A stretch of DNA of 64,000 nucleotides, taken from NCBI GenBank assembly GCA_910591455.2, contig OU342817.1:5045915-5109914 (forward strand), in the 5' to 3' direction. A program made the position numbers and the translations under genes. Positions 60,890-64,000 of the stretch are shown piece by piece; positions within the stretch are counted from its first letter, which is position 1; each line of letters opens with the position of its first letter. Below the pieces are notes generated by a model that searched no databases, was not told the DNA's origin, and was given only the letters and a program-made list of their open reading frames with translations. This DNA comes from Pholis gunnellus (lineage: Eukaryota; Chordata; Actinopteri; Perciformes; Pholidae).

Positions 60890-61181
60890 GAAAAAAAAGA
60901 GGTCCGTACTTTTCCAGCTCTTGGTTATGTTTGTGAAATAAGATCCCTCCTCTCCCCAGCATTTTACCTTTGTGATATGATCTTGTAGGCGTCGGGGAGA
61001 TAGCAGTTGACGTTCTCCATCTGGAACGGGTCAGCGTCACAGATCTTGTCATCGGTTCGGCCGTAGTTGGCCGTCTCGATCATGATGACATCACTCCCCG
61101 GGCAGCGGAGATCAATAGCATATCCTTCACAGGAGAGCTCCCTCCTGACCAGCCCGAAAGGCAAGGCCGCGCGGCTGAACC
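16088..61181 (-). CDS. adgrl2: Latrophilin-type adhesion GPCR (ADGRL2-like), 5'-incomplete, 20 exons plus one optional microexon
   Basis: Whole-gene span of a cell-surface adhesion GPCR of the latrophilin family, which in vertebrates binds teneurins and FLRTs in trans at synapses and other cell contacts. Joining the 20 exons listed separately gives 1,480 residues (residue 1 is the glycine split at 61181) in one uninterrupted frame. Domains: SUEL lectin (about 1-108), olfactomedin (109-375), stalk (376 to about 442), HormR (to about 508), GAIN (about 509-812, GPS cleavage between L799 and T800), 7TM (about 815-1065), cytoplasmic tail (1066-1480, ending TSL). All introns are GT-AG. The tail blocks [22 protein letters not shown] and [14 protein letters not shown] follow vertebrate ADGRL2 rather than ADGRL1 or ADGRL3 as I remember them. 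The paralog call rests on memory of the families, not on an alignment. The signal peptide exon is not visible, so the 5' end is missing. The family assignment is near certain; the teleost a/b copy is unresolved. Confidence 0.95.
17972..18069 (+). repeat. (CA)n microsatellite
   Basis: Nearly perfect run of about 48 CA units in an intron; (UG)n in the adgrl2 transcript. Confidence 0.95.
19876..20336. mobile_element. Full-length palindromic MITE with TTAA ends
   Basis: 461 bp from TTAA to TTAA. Internal inverted landmarks are GTTAGCTTAGCACAAAGACTGG near the left and CCAGTCTTAATGCTAAGCTAAG near the right. Recognised from memory as a MITE very common in teleost genomes. Copies or derivatives are at 32434-32539 and about 48130-48300. 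It has no coding capacity. Confidence 0.72.
20341..20393 (+). repeat. CA/CG-rich simple repeat downstream of the tail cassette exon
   Basis: ACACACGCACACACACGCAC-type repeat; in transcript sense it is a UG-rich tract starting about 38 nt after the donor at 20430. Confidence 0.9.
20431..20556 (-). CDS. adgrl2: adgrl2 exon: cytoplasmic tail, likely cassette exon
   Basis: 126 nt, residues 1141-1182 plus one base, phase 1 at both ends, so skipping keeps frame. The acceptor is TTATCTCAG and the donor GTGCAC. The peptide starts [20 protein letters not shown] and ends PPAFHSP, matching a segment of the ADGRL2 tail; the reference human ADGRL3 lacks the equivalent as I recall it. A (CU)n tract lies 14 nt upstream of the exon and a (UG)n-rich tract about 40 nt downstream; see findings. 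Confidence 0.93.
20557..21625 (-). other. adgrl2: adgrl2 intron (1.1 kb)
   Basis: GT-AG intron; nothing seen apart from the (GA)n tract at its acceptor end. Confidence 0.85.
20571..20624 (+). repeat. (GA)n microsatellite serving as the polypyrimidine tract of an acceptor
   Basis: About 27 GA units with one interruption; (CU)n in transcript sense, ending 14 nt before the exon that starts at 20556. Confidence 0.95.
21626..21722 (-). CDS. adgrl2: adgrl2 exon: cytoplasmic tail, [14 protein letters not shown] block
   Basis: 97 nt, residues 1109-1140 plus one base; acceptor CCACGCAG, donor GTAAGC. It encodes [20 protein letters not shown] then [12 protein letters not shown], one of the most conserved segments of the latrophilin tail across paralogs. 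It ends in phase 1. Confidence 0.95.
21723..22937 (-). other. adgrl2: adgrl2 intron (1.2 kb)
   Basis: GT-AG intron; no exon, RNA gene or recognised element seen. Confidence 0.8.
22938..23066 (-). CDS. adgrl2: adgrl2 exon: proximal cytoplasmic tail
   Basis: 129 nt, 43 codons, residues 1066-1108, phase 0 at both ends; acceptor CTCTGCAG, donor GTACGC. The peptide begins [20 protein letters not shown] and ends [18 protein letters not shown] and the CC pair are conserved near helix 8 in latrophilins; the cysteines are candidate palmitoylation sites by inference. A symmetric exon that could be skipped in frame, though I see no evidence that it is. Confidence 0.93.
23067..23832 (-). other. adgrl2: adgrl2 intron (0.77 kb)
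   Basis: GT-AG intron, more than half occupied by the dispersed repeat at 23340-23770. Confidence 0.85.
23340..23770. repeat. Dispersed fish repeat, ATTAATC type
   Basis: Contains TCAAATGTCTTGTTTTGTCA, CTCAATTTACTAAACGAC and CTCACATTTTAGAAGCTGG in the order typical of this percomorph repeat, with GATTAA-type motifs at the edges. Ends just 60 nt before an exon donor. Confidence 0.6.
23833..24001 (-). CDS. adgrl2: adgrl2 exon: TM6 and TM7
   Basis: 169 nt, completing an arginine codon then 56 codons, residues 1009-1065; strong acceptor TTTTTCTTCTGCAG, donor GTATGA. It encodes [24 protein letters not shown] (TM6) and [30 protein letters not shown] (TM7 and the start of helix 8). GLTW and FNTLQG are the adhesion-family TM6 and TM7 signatures. 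It ends in phase 0. Confidence 0.96.
24002..25375 (-). other. adgrl2: adgrl2 intron after the ICL3 exon (1.4 kb)
   Basis: GT-AG intron with a (CA)n tract near its 5' (high-coordinate) end and a G run at 24708-24721. No ICL3 cassette exon was recognised. Confidence 0.8.
25234..25318 (+). repeat. (CA)n microsatellite
   Basis: About 42 units with a few CG interruptions; (UG)n in the transcript, starting about 57 nt downstream of the donor at 25375. Confidence 0.95.
25376..25467 (-). CDS. adgrl2: adgrl2 exon: end of TM5 and ICL3
   Basis: 92 nt, residues 979-1008 plus two bases; acceptor TTTTGACAG, donor GTGAGG. It encodes [20 protein letters not shown] then [10 protein letters not shown], the TM5 end and ICL3 (KMVKHS and KPDSSRL are conserved). 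A long (UG)n tract in the transcript starts about 57 nt downstream of the donor (25234-25318). I looked in the next intron for a latrophilin ICL3 cassette of the NYEDNRPFI type and did not find one. Confidence 0.94.
25468..28209 (-). other. adgrl2: adgrl2 intron between ECL2 and TM5 exons (2.7 kb)
   Basis: GT-AG intron. The first part is occupied by dispersed repeats (25540-26230); there is a C run at 27418-27432 and a GACG repeat near 27357. No exon recognised. Confidence 0.8.
25540..26230. repeat. Nested dispersed repeats (AAGTAAAAGTACT type with an ATTAATC-type insert)
   Basis: The outer element shows AAGTAAAAGTACTCGTATCA and TTACAAGTAAAAGTCCTGCA at one end and GTGGAGTAGAAGTATAAAGT at the other. 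Between them about 25790-26065 resembles the ATTAATC-type repeat (CATTGATTAATCAACTAATC). Both are recognised as common in percomorph genomes. A diverged piece of the outer element may lie at 58440-58690. Confidence 0.55.
28210..28276 (-). CDS. adgrl2: adgrl2 exon: ECL2 and start of TM5
   Basis: 67 nt, completing an alanine codon then 22 codons, residues 956-978. The acceptor is CACTGTAG and the donor GTAAGG. The peptide is [20 protein letters not shown] then IV. The CWL cysteine is the ECL2 disulphide partner, and FIWSFIGP is conserved in all latrophilins. It ends in phase 0. Confidence 0.95.
28277..29041 (-). other. adgrl2: adgrl2 intron (0.77 kb)
   Basis: GT-AG intron holding a 36-bp near-perfect palindrome at 28861-28896, otherwise nothing recognised. 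Confidence 0.8.
28861..28896. repeat. 36-bp near-perfect palindrome
   Basis: Two 18-nt arms with no spacer, ATTTACACCCTGTCACAG and CTGTGTCAGGGTGTAAAT, complementary at 17 of 18 positions. It lies about 145 nt downstream of the TM3/TM4 exon donor. Confidence 0.95.
29042..29262 (-). CDS. adgrl2: adgrl2 exon: TM3 and TM4
   Basis: 221 nt, residues 883-955 plus two bases of an alanine codon; acceptor CCTGTCAG, donor GTAAGT. It encodes [20 protein letters not shown] and [20 protein letters not shown] (TM3 and its cytoplasmic end), [10 protein letters not shown], and [20 protein letters not shown] (TM4). The C in LVCS is the TM3 cysteine that pairs with ECL2 in this family. The sequence is closest to ADGRL2. 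Confidence 0.96.
29263..30012 (-). other. adgrl2: adgrl2 intron (0.75 kb)
   Basis: GT-AG intron; nothing recognised. Confidence 0.8.
30013..30222 (-). CDS. adgrl2: adgrl2 exon: TM1 and TM2
   Basis: 210 nt, 70 codons, residues 813-882, phase 0 at both ends; acceptor CTCTGTAG, donor GTACCG. The peptide starts [20 protein letters not shown] and continues [15 protein letters not shown] (TM1), the ICL1 block [15 protein letters not shown], then [14 protein letters not shown] (TM2) and NMTEPK. It was recognised from the conserved ICL1 block. Position 827 is arginine (codon CGG) where ADGRL1-3 in mammals have tryptophan (ITWVG) as I recall them; see findings. Confidence 0.94.
30223..31489 (-). other. 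adgrl2: adgrl2 intron between GPS and TM1 exons (1.3 kb)
   Basis: GT-AG intron; nothing recognised. Confidence 0.8.
31490..31663 (-). CDS. adgrl2: adgrl2 exon: GPS motif and tethered agonist
   Basis: 174 nt, 58 codons, residues 755-812, phase 0 at both ends. The acceptor is TTTTTCAG and the donor GTAAGT. It contains the full [37 protein letters not shown], then [17 protein letters not shown]. Four GPS cysteines and both tryptophans are present, and the HL/T cleavage triplet is intact (L799/T800). In the family, autocleavage here exposes the tethered agonist that begins TNFAILM. It is therefore predicted to be cleavage-competent. Confidence 0.97.
31664..32110 (-). other. adgrl2: adgrl2 intron (447 bp)
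   Basis: Shortest intron of the gene; nothing recognised beyond splice signals. Confidence 0.85.
32111..32316 (-). CDS. adgrl2: adgrl2 exon: GAIN subdomain B, middle
   Basis: 206 nt, residues 686-754, acceptor GTTGCAG and donor GTAAGC, ending in phase 0. It encodes [20 protein letters not shown], then [20 protein letters not shown] and [21 protein letters not shown] and KESSRV are conserved in latrophilins and contain N-glycosylation sequons (NAT, NLS). Confidence 0.95.
32317..33315 (-). other. adgrl2: adgrl2 intron (1.0 kb)
   Basis: GT-AG intron containing a small TTAA-ended inverted-repeat element at 32434-32539. Confidence 0.8.
32434..32539. mobile_element. Short MITE, internal-deletion derivative
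   Basis: 106 bp bounded by TTAA on both sides. The left end TTAAAAGGAATAGTTCCACA and the inverse of the right end TTAAAGGAATAGTTTGACAT are terminal inverted repeats. The ends match the family of the 461-bp element at 19876-20336, but most of the internal part is missing. Confidence 0.65.
33316..33438 (-). CDS. adgrl2: adgrl2 exon: GAIN subdomain B, first strands
   Basis: 123 nt, residues 645-685 plus one base, phase 1 at both ends. The acceptor is CATCTCTCAG and the donor GTGAGA. The peptide reads [20 protein letters not shown] then [16 protein letters not shown], beta strands of GAIN subdomain B. A (CT)n tract in transcript sense lies about 30-60 nt upstream of the acceptor (33469-33495). 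Confidence 0.94.
33439..34993 (-). other. adgrl2: adgrl2 intron (1.6 kb)
   Basis: GT-AG intron with a (GA)n plus G-run tract near its acceptor and an 18-20-nt A run near 33661. No exon recognised. Confidence 0.8.
33469..33504 (+). repeat. (GA)n followed by a G run
   Basis: About 13 GA units then 10 G; in transcript sense a C run followed by (CU)n, ending about 30 nt before the exon at 33438. Confidence 0.92.
34994..35177 (-). CDS. adgrl2: adgrl2 exon: GAIN domain, helical to beta transition
   Basis: 184 nt, residues 584-644 plus one base, after acceptor ATACAG and before donor GTAAGT. The peptide starts [20 protein letters not shown] and includes [20 protein letters not shown], then ends VPAENI. 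These are conserved GAIN residues; vertebrate ADGRL2 has the same sequence with scattered substitutions. It ends in phase 1, and the next exon supplies TG to make a methionine codon. Confidence 0.95.
35178..38521 (-). other. adgrl2: adgrl2 intron (3.3 kb)
   Basis: GT-AG intron with a (GT)n tract (36350-36415), a C run, and near 37150-37200 two repeats of ATGGTTGAGGTTAGG, which looks like part of a fish dispersed repeat. No exon recognised. Confidence 0.75.
36350..36415 (+). repeat. (GT)n microsatellite
   Basis: About 32 units with two short interruptions. Confidence 0.95.
38522..38560 (-). CDS. adgrl2: adgrl2 39-nt microexon in GAIN subdomain A
   Basis: 39 nt, 13 codons, residues 571-583, encoding [13 protein letters not shown], which sits between SFNK and [10 protein letters not shown] exactly as in other vertebrate latrophilins. 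The donor is GTATAA; the acceptor is GGAAAAG with a weak pyrimidine tract. It is phase 0 at both ends, so skipping would keep frame but remove a conserved cysteine (C578). In mammalian reference proteins this segment is present, so I treat it as constitutive. Confidence 0.92.
38561..39892 (-). other. adgrl2: adgrl2 intron before the 39-nt microexon (1.3 kb)
   Basis: GT-AG intron; nothing recognised. Confidence 0.8.
39893..40078 (-). CDS. adgrl2: adgrl2 exon: GAIN subdomain A
   Basis: 186 nt, 62 codons, residues 509-570, phase 0 at both ends. It follows a TTTTTAG acceptor and ends AAG before GTGCTG. The peptide begins [20 protein letters not shown] and contains [20 protein letters not shown] and [17 protein letters not shown], the helical subdomain A of the GAIN autoproteolysis domain. 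The identity with vertebrate ADGRL2 is obvious by eye. It is not an open frame flanked by stops long enough to stand out; it was found by homology and splice sites. Confidence 0.94.
40079..41755 (-). other. adgrl2: adgrl2 intron (1.7 kb)
   Basis: GT-AG intron; nothing recognised. Confidence 0.8.
41756..41856 (-). CDS. adgrl2: adgrl2 exon: HormR domain, second part
   Basis: 101 nt, residues 475-508, from acceptor CTACAG to donor GTAAAA, ending in phase 0. It encodes [20 protein letters not shown] then [27 protein letters not shown] and SHW are the conserved HormR/GAIN-linker residues of latrophilins. The residue after GTW is a cysteine (C488) where mammalian ADGRL2 has asparagine as I recall it, giving an odd number of cysteines in the domain; see findings. 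Confidence 0.93.
41857..43286 (-). other. adgrl2: adgrl2 intron inside the HormR domain (1.4 kb)
   Basis: GT-AG intron; a short GCAT tandem near 42124, otherwise nothing recognised. Confidence 0.8.
43287..43583 (-). CDS. adgrl2: adgrl2 exon: Pro/Thr-rich stalk and start of HormR domain
   Basis: 297 nt, residues 376-474 plus one base, phase 1 at both ends. The acceptor is CTCTTAG and the donor GTAGGC. The first two thirds ([19 protein letters not shown] onward) is low-complexity, rich in P, T, S and G, matching the O-glycosylated stalk of latrophilins in place and length but not in residues. The last third ([20 protein letters not shown], then [11 protein letters not shown]) is the start of the hormone-receptor-like domain, conserved as WPQ and [10 protein letters not shown]. 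The frame joins cleanly to both neighbours. Confidence 0.93.
45635..46280. repeat. Dispersed fish repeat, ATTAATC type
   Basis: Begins with GGGGCTGCAACTAATTCATA and ends with GATCAAACGATTAATCTGCT, the usual ends of this repeat class; the interior is diverged and probably interrupted (45840-46130). Confidence 0.5.
48130..48300. mobile_element. Partial copy of the TTAA-type palindromic MITE
   Basis: GGCTAGCTGTTCTCCCCTCT followed by GCTTTATGCTAAGCTAAGCT and GAAAGCGAATAAATGTATTT match the right half of the element at 19876-20336. The left half is not recognisable. Confidence 0.6.
48912..48955. repeat. (TA)n microsatellite
   Basis: About 22 uninterrupted TA units in the large intron. Confidence 0.95.
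52672..53472 (-). CDS. adgrl2: adgrl2 exon: olfactomedin-like domain
   Basis: 801 nt, residues 109-375 plus one base, the whole olfactomedin domain in a single exon. The acceptor is CTGTCACTAG and the donor GTGAGA. Conserved blocks include [141 protein letters not shown] and [16 protein letters not shown]. The first and last cysteines (near the start and in MVCG) are the usual disulphide pair. In latrophilins this domain is the FLRT-binding face, the lectin being the main teneurin contact. It is phase 1 at both ends. The GC-rich exon leaves the antisense strand open for 273 codons; that is a shadow. Confidence 0.97.
53473..57007 (-). other. adgrl2: adgrl2 intron between lectin and olfactomedin exons (3.5 kb)
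   Basis: GT-AG intron that contains the KVEQK microexon at 54608-54622. Purine-rich blocks on the plus strand (54490-54800, 55270-55450) are pyrimidine-rich in the transcript. No other exon recognised. Confidence 0.85.
54608..54622 (-). CDS. adgrl2: adgrl2 optional 15-nt microexon (KVEQK, latrophilin splice site A)
   Basis: Seen directly: 15 nt, AAGTGGAGCAAAAAG, preceded by ATAG with a long pyrimidine tract (54626 to about 54680) and followed by donor GTAAATG. It is phase 1 at both ends. Inserted between the lectin and olfactomedin exons it gives Y-KVEQK-V in place of Y-I. KVEQK is the known mammalian latrophilin insert at this position, reported to tune teneurin affinity through the lectin-olfactomedin hinge. 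The intron phases, the exact peptide and both splice signals agree, so chance is very unlikely. That it is alternatively spliced in this species is inferred from the family. It is invisible to ORF finders because of its size. Confidence 0.88.
57008..57117 (-). CDS. adgrl2: adgrl2 exon: SUEL lectin domain, second part
   Basis: 110 nt, residues 72-108 plus the first base of codon 109. The acceptor is T-rich followed by CTAG; the donor is GTAAGT. It encodes [20 protein letters not shown] then [16 protein letters not shown], the conserved C-terminal half of the SUEL lectin domain. It ends in phase 1 (Y then A), so it can join either the olfactomedin exon directly (giving VPYIFICPG) or the 15-nt microexon at 54608-54622 (giving VPYKVEQKVFICPG). 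Confidence 0.95.
57118..60967 (-). other. adgrl2: adgrl2 intron within the lectin domain (3.9 kb)
   Basis: GT-AG intron. It has a (GA)n tract close to its 5' (high-coordinate) end and possible remnants of an AAGTAAAAGTACT-type repeat at 58440-58690. No exon recognised. Confidence 0.8.
60849..60890 (+). repeat. (GA)n microsatellite
   Basis: About 21 units; (CU)n in the transcript, about 75-120 nt downstream of the donor of the first lectin exon. Confidence 0.95.
60968..61181 (-). CDS. adgrl2: adgrl2 exon: SUEL lectin domain, first part
   Basis: First coding exon visible, 214 nt, residues 1-72 (last codon split). It starts after a CAG acceptor with the second base of a glycine codon, so the preceding exon ends in phase 1. 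It ends AG before GTAAAA. The protein opens [16 protein letters not shown] and carries the rhamnose-lectin (SUEL) signature [20 protein letters not shown] and CYLPDAYKI. Cysteines C18, C27, C47 and C58 are the expected lectin cysteines. The signal peptide normally precedes GFSRAAL immediately, so the start codon exon lies upstream. A (CT)n tract (in transcript sense) lies about 75-120 nt beyond the donor. Confidence 0.95.
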
Positions 61182-64000
61182 CTGACGGAGGCACAAAGAC
61201 AGAGACGAAACTTTAGGCAAATAGTACGATTAATGAGTTGAAAGGATCACTGCTGCGATACAATAAGACCACACATCGTGCGGTGAAAATTCACTGGCAC
61301 AAAATAAATAGCCAACAGCGGTCCAATGTTTACCGCAGTTTTAAACAGTTGGGCCATTACACGCGATACAGGAATGGAGAGAGACAAAACAATTCATCTC
61401 TCCATCTCTCTGTGGTCTTGGATGTTGGCTAAGACATCAAATCTAAGTCATTGGAGACCGATGGTAACCTCATAAATTCCTGAGCTAACACAAAGGCTAC
61501 AGAGCATCAGCGAGGCCTCCACCTAGAGAACATCCACCACGCAGCCAATCCTATCTGGGCCGAGAATAGTTTGCTTTACAGTCGTGCAGGCCCCCCCTCA
61601 TTTGCTTCTTTTGCTTTACTTGCTCTGCAAAGGCAGATAGAGGAAAAAGGCAGAATCCCGGCAGAACGGAGCGTAATATAATCGAAGAGTCTGGAGTCCA
61701 CACAGGAGGAAAAATCTATACATGGAACACAGATGGAGGCGCAGCCAAATAGCTCTACTTTGGGGGAAATGTAACTGTTTCACTCAAATCTGTCCCCCCC
61801 CCCCCCCCTTTTTTTCAGCAAGTTATAATGGAATAGGTGATTCCTCTGTATTTCCTTTTTTTCCTAAGTAATAAAATGTCATGTCACAAATAGGGTGAAA
61901 CTAAAGATATGGAGATTAGCAAAGAGAGACAAAAGCAAGGGGAAGAAAAAACAAAGGAAGAAAGAAATCCATTATCTGCTAAAATTATCCAAAGTAAAAA
62001 AAGAAAAGAATGTTAAGTGTCTGCAATTGTGAGAAAACAATTAGGTAAAATCTAAGTAGAACATGCTAATGTGTTCCATTTAAAAAGTGCAAGCAGAGCA
62101 CTGCATGAACTGTCAATAATCGCCGTTGTTTGCAGCAATAGCGGGTCCCAGAGGGGGCAGCTACCATTTGTATTTTCTGCACTGCGCTCTCCTAATTAGC
62201 CCTCCTTTCAGCCGGTTGCCTTTGCCATGCTCCCATTGGCTCCCGAGCATTGTCATGTACTAACACTTACCACCTCGGGTTCACTTTGCCCCCTCACTCT
62301 AATTATCCTCACGCTCCTGACAGTCAGGGCCTGACGCAATTAGCATTGTTTGAACTGCCCAAAGTTGAAGTGGTTCCGGCTTGAAATTCCTACCCCGAAA
62401 ACCCCCCGACCCACATTTCTGCTAGTCATTCCAGCCCGCTGTTCCTGGCTCACTTATAATGGTATTCTATGTCAGTCTGTAACACTAGCAAAAAACACAT
62501 CTGCGAAACATTGTTGAGGATATAATGTTGGAGTCGTCCCATATTAGGAGAGACTTCTGCGTGCACTGGTGGTAGCAGTATAACAAAATATGAAACTAAT
62601 GGTACAAATACACTGGCTTTCGGCCACTAGACATTTCATTATAGTGCCATGATCTGTCTAATGGCCAGTAGATTCTGCTTAGCTGGACTGTTTATCACCT
62701 CATTAGGAGACGTCAGTGTAGCCGAACCATAAGTGGAGGGCTGTGGGGTCACTCCATCTATTCCAATAACCACTACAATTACCCAAACCTTTCAGAAAAC
62801 CTGTCCAGAATAGTGGATGATAAAACACAGAGAGAAGTTGCCGGCTTTCCTGGCGAAAGACTAATGATCGCCCCCGCCTGCCATCCCTCACGGAAGGAGT
62901 GACGGGTTTATCACGGCAGCTACAGACAGCAGACAGAAAGAATGCATTTCATGGGGTTTTAAAATTGGGAGCTGAGAGAGCGTCGTTCGGCCAAAACACC
63001 CTCACGGACACACGCCATCTGCCTGCGTAACCTCCTTTCTCTGGCTGTCCACTGGCTCTGCCCATCTATCAGGCTGCTATGGCATAATGGCATGCTGCTG
63101 TCAACAGAGGCCGAGCGATTGATTGGGCTTGTGCCTTGCCGGCCTCCTCCTCCCCCCCCCCCCCTCGCCCGTATGGATCTCTCTGGTCATAGGCTAACAC
63201 TGCATCAAATAAGGGGAGTATCTGGACTGTACTGGCGACCTGAAGAATAAATTGCCTCCTCTCCAAACTGCGGATAGTCTCGGCCTCATTAATGAATGTC
63301 TTTTCAACATGCAATTGAGCAAGTGATGACAAATCCCTGTAAAAAGTTCAAATATATATAAAAGGACATTTTTTTTTCTTCTTTTTCTGAATTCAAGCGA
63401 ATATATTTTTGGTCGACTTAACTGAACGTTGCTTAAGATCTTAGGATTTAAGCAGAGCTAAGAAAGACAAAATCCTTGTGACAACAAAGGTTTCTGGATG
63501 AAGGTATTCTTCTGTGTTGATTCTTCTCGGCTTAAACAAGTTTTGCGAGATTCTTTTGGAAAGAGAGGCGGATTTGTTTGCGCGCACAAATGTCAATGTC
63601 TTCGGGAGGTATGAAAAGCTTTTCATCGCTCATTCGCTGCTTTGTTTGACTGCTCAACTTTGCAGCAGTTGAAGACTGCGACAGAAGGGCACCAGCTGCG
63701 GGTAAAACGGTGTCAAGAAAACTGCAGGAAGAAATCCACAACACGATCCACGCTCGTGTGTAAAAAAAATAAGAAAGAGAGCGGCCTTTGCTCTCCGTGT
63801 CTCCGTTGAATTGCACAATCATTGAGGGAATTGAATAATGCTTTGTATGACCACTTAGTCAAATTGCCATGTAGCTACTTTGACATAGCCATAATTGGCT
63901 GTGATCCCTATTCCTGGCCTTGTTGACACGGAGCCTTATCATGCATTCTGGTCAGTGAGTGACTGCGAGGAAAGTAGCTTTTCAGATTCCTCCCCCTGAC
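61182..64000 (-). other. adgrl2: Upstream adgrl2 intron, continuing past the window
   Basis: Follows a clear acceptor on its 3' side. I found no hydrophobic signal-peptide ORF ending in a phase 1 donor in this stretch, so the start codon exon is probably beyond position 64000. C runs at 61794-61808 and 63153-63164; nothing else recognised. Confidence 0.6.

Noticed and set aside
62703..62891. 62-codon minus-strand frame as candidate signal-peptide exon
   Set aside because: Begins with a run of Arg/Gly, lacks a proper hydrophobic core and cleavage site, and no phase 1 donor fits.

Overview
The window is vertebrate genomic DNA, almost certainly from a teleost fish and probably a percomorph. The evidence is one gene spread over many small GT-AG exons, AT-rich introns full of (CA)n, (GA)n and poly-C tracts, and several dispersed repeats I recognise as common in percomorph genomes. 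There are no bacterial operons, CRISPR arrays or rRNA genes, and I recognised no tRNA.

The only protein-coding gene I can support is a latrophilin-type adhesion GPCR on the minus strand. Its coding exons run from 61181 down to the TGA stop at 16088. I could define 20 exons that join with intact reading frame and consensus splice sites into 1,480 residues. They give, in order: SUEL/rhamnose-binding lectin, olfactomedin domain, Pro/Thr-rich stalk, hormone-receptor-like (HormR) domain, GAIN domain with the GPS cleavage site HL/T, seven transmembrane helices, and a long cytoplasmic tail ending in the PDZ ligand TSL. The signal-peptide exon and promoter are not seen and probably lie beyond position 64000. 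The tail ([36 protein letters not shown]) matches ADGRL2 better than ADGRL1 or ADGRL3, so I call it adgrl2. Which teleost duplicate it is cannot be told from this window.

A 21st, optional exon was found in the intron between the lectin and olfactomedin exons. It is a 15-nt microexon (54608-54622) encoding KVEQK, the latrophilin splice insert known to modulate teneurin binding. Other splicing-related features are a 39-nt microexon in the GAIN domain and a 126-nt in-frame tail exon with a (CU)n tract just upstream and a (UG)n tract just downstream.

Layout: 1-14880 is intergenic, with dispersed repeats and a stack of nested transposon insertions at about 10.5-12.0 kb. 14880-16087 is the likely 3' UTR. 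16088-16983 is the terminal coding exon. 20431-25467 holds the tail, TM6/7 and TM5 exons. 28210-31663 holds TM5 to TM1 and the GPS exon. 32111-40078 holds the GAIN exons. 41756-43583 holds HormR and stalk. 43584-52671 is the largest intron (9.1 kb). 52672-53472 is olfactomedin, 57008-61181 the lectin, and 61182-64000 upstream intron. I found no novel multi-gene system; the noteworthy content is splice architecture, a few unusual residues in the receptor, and transposon nesting.
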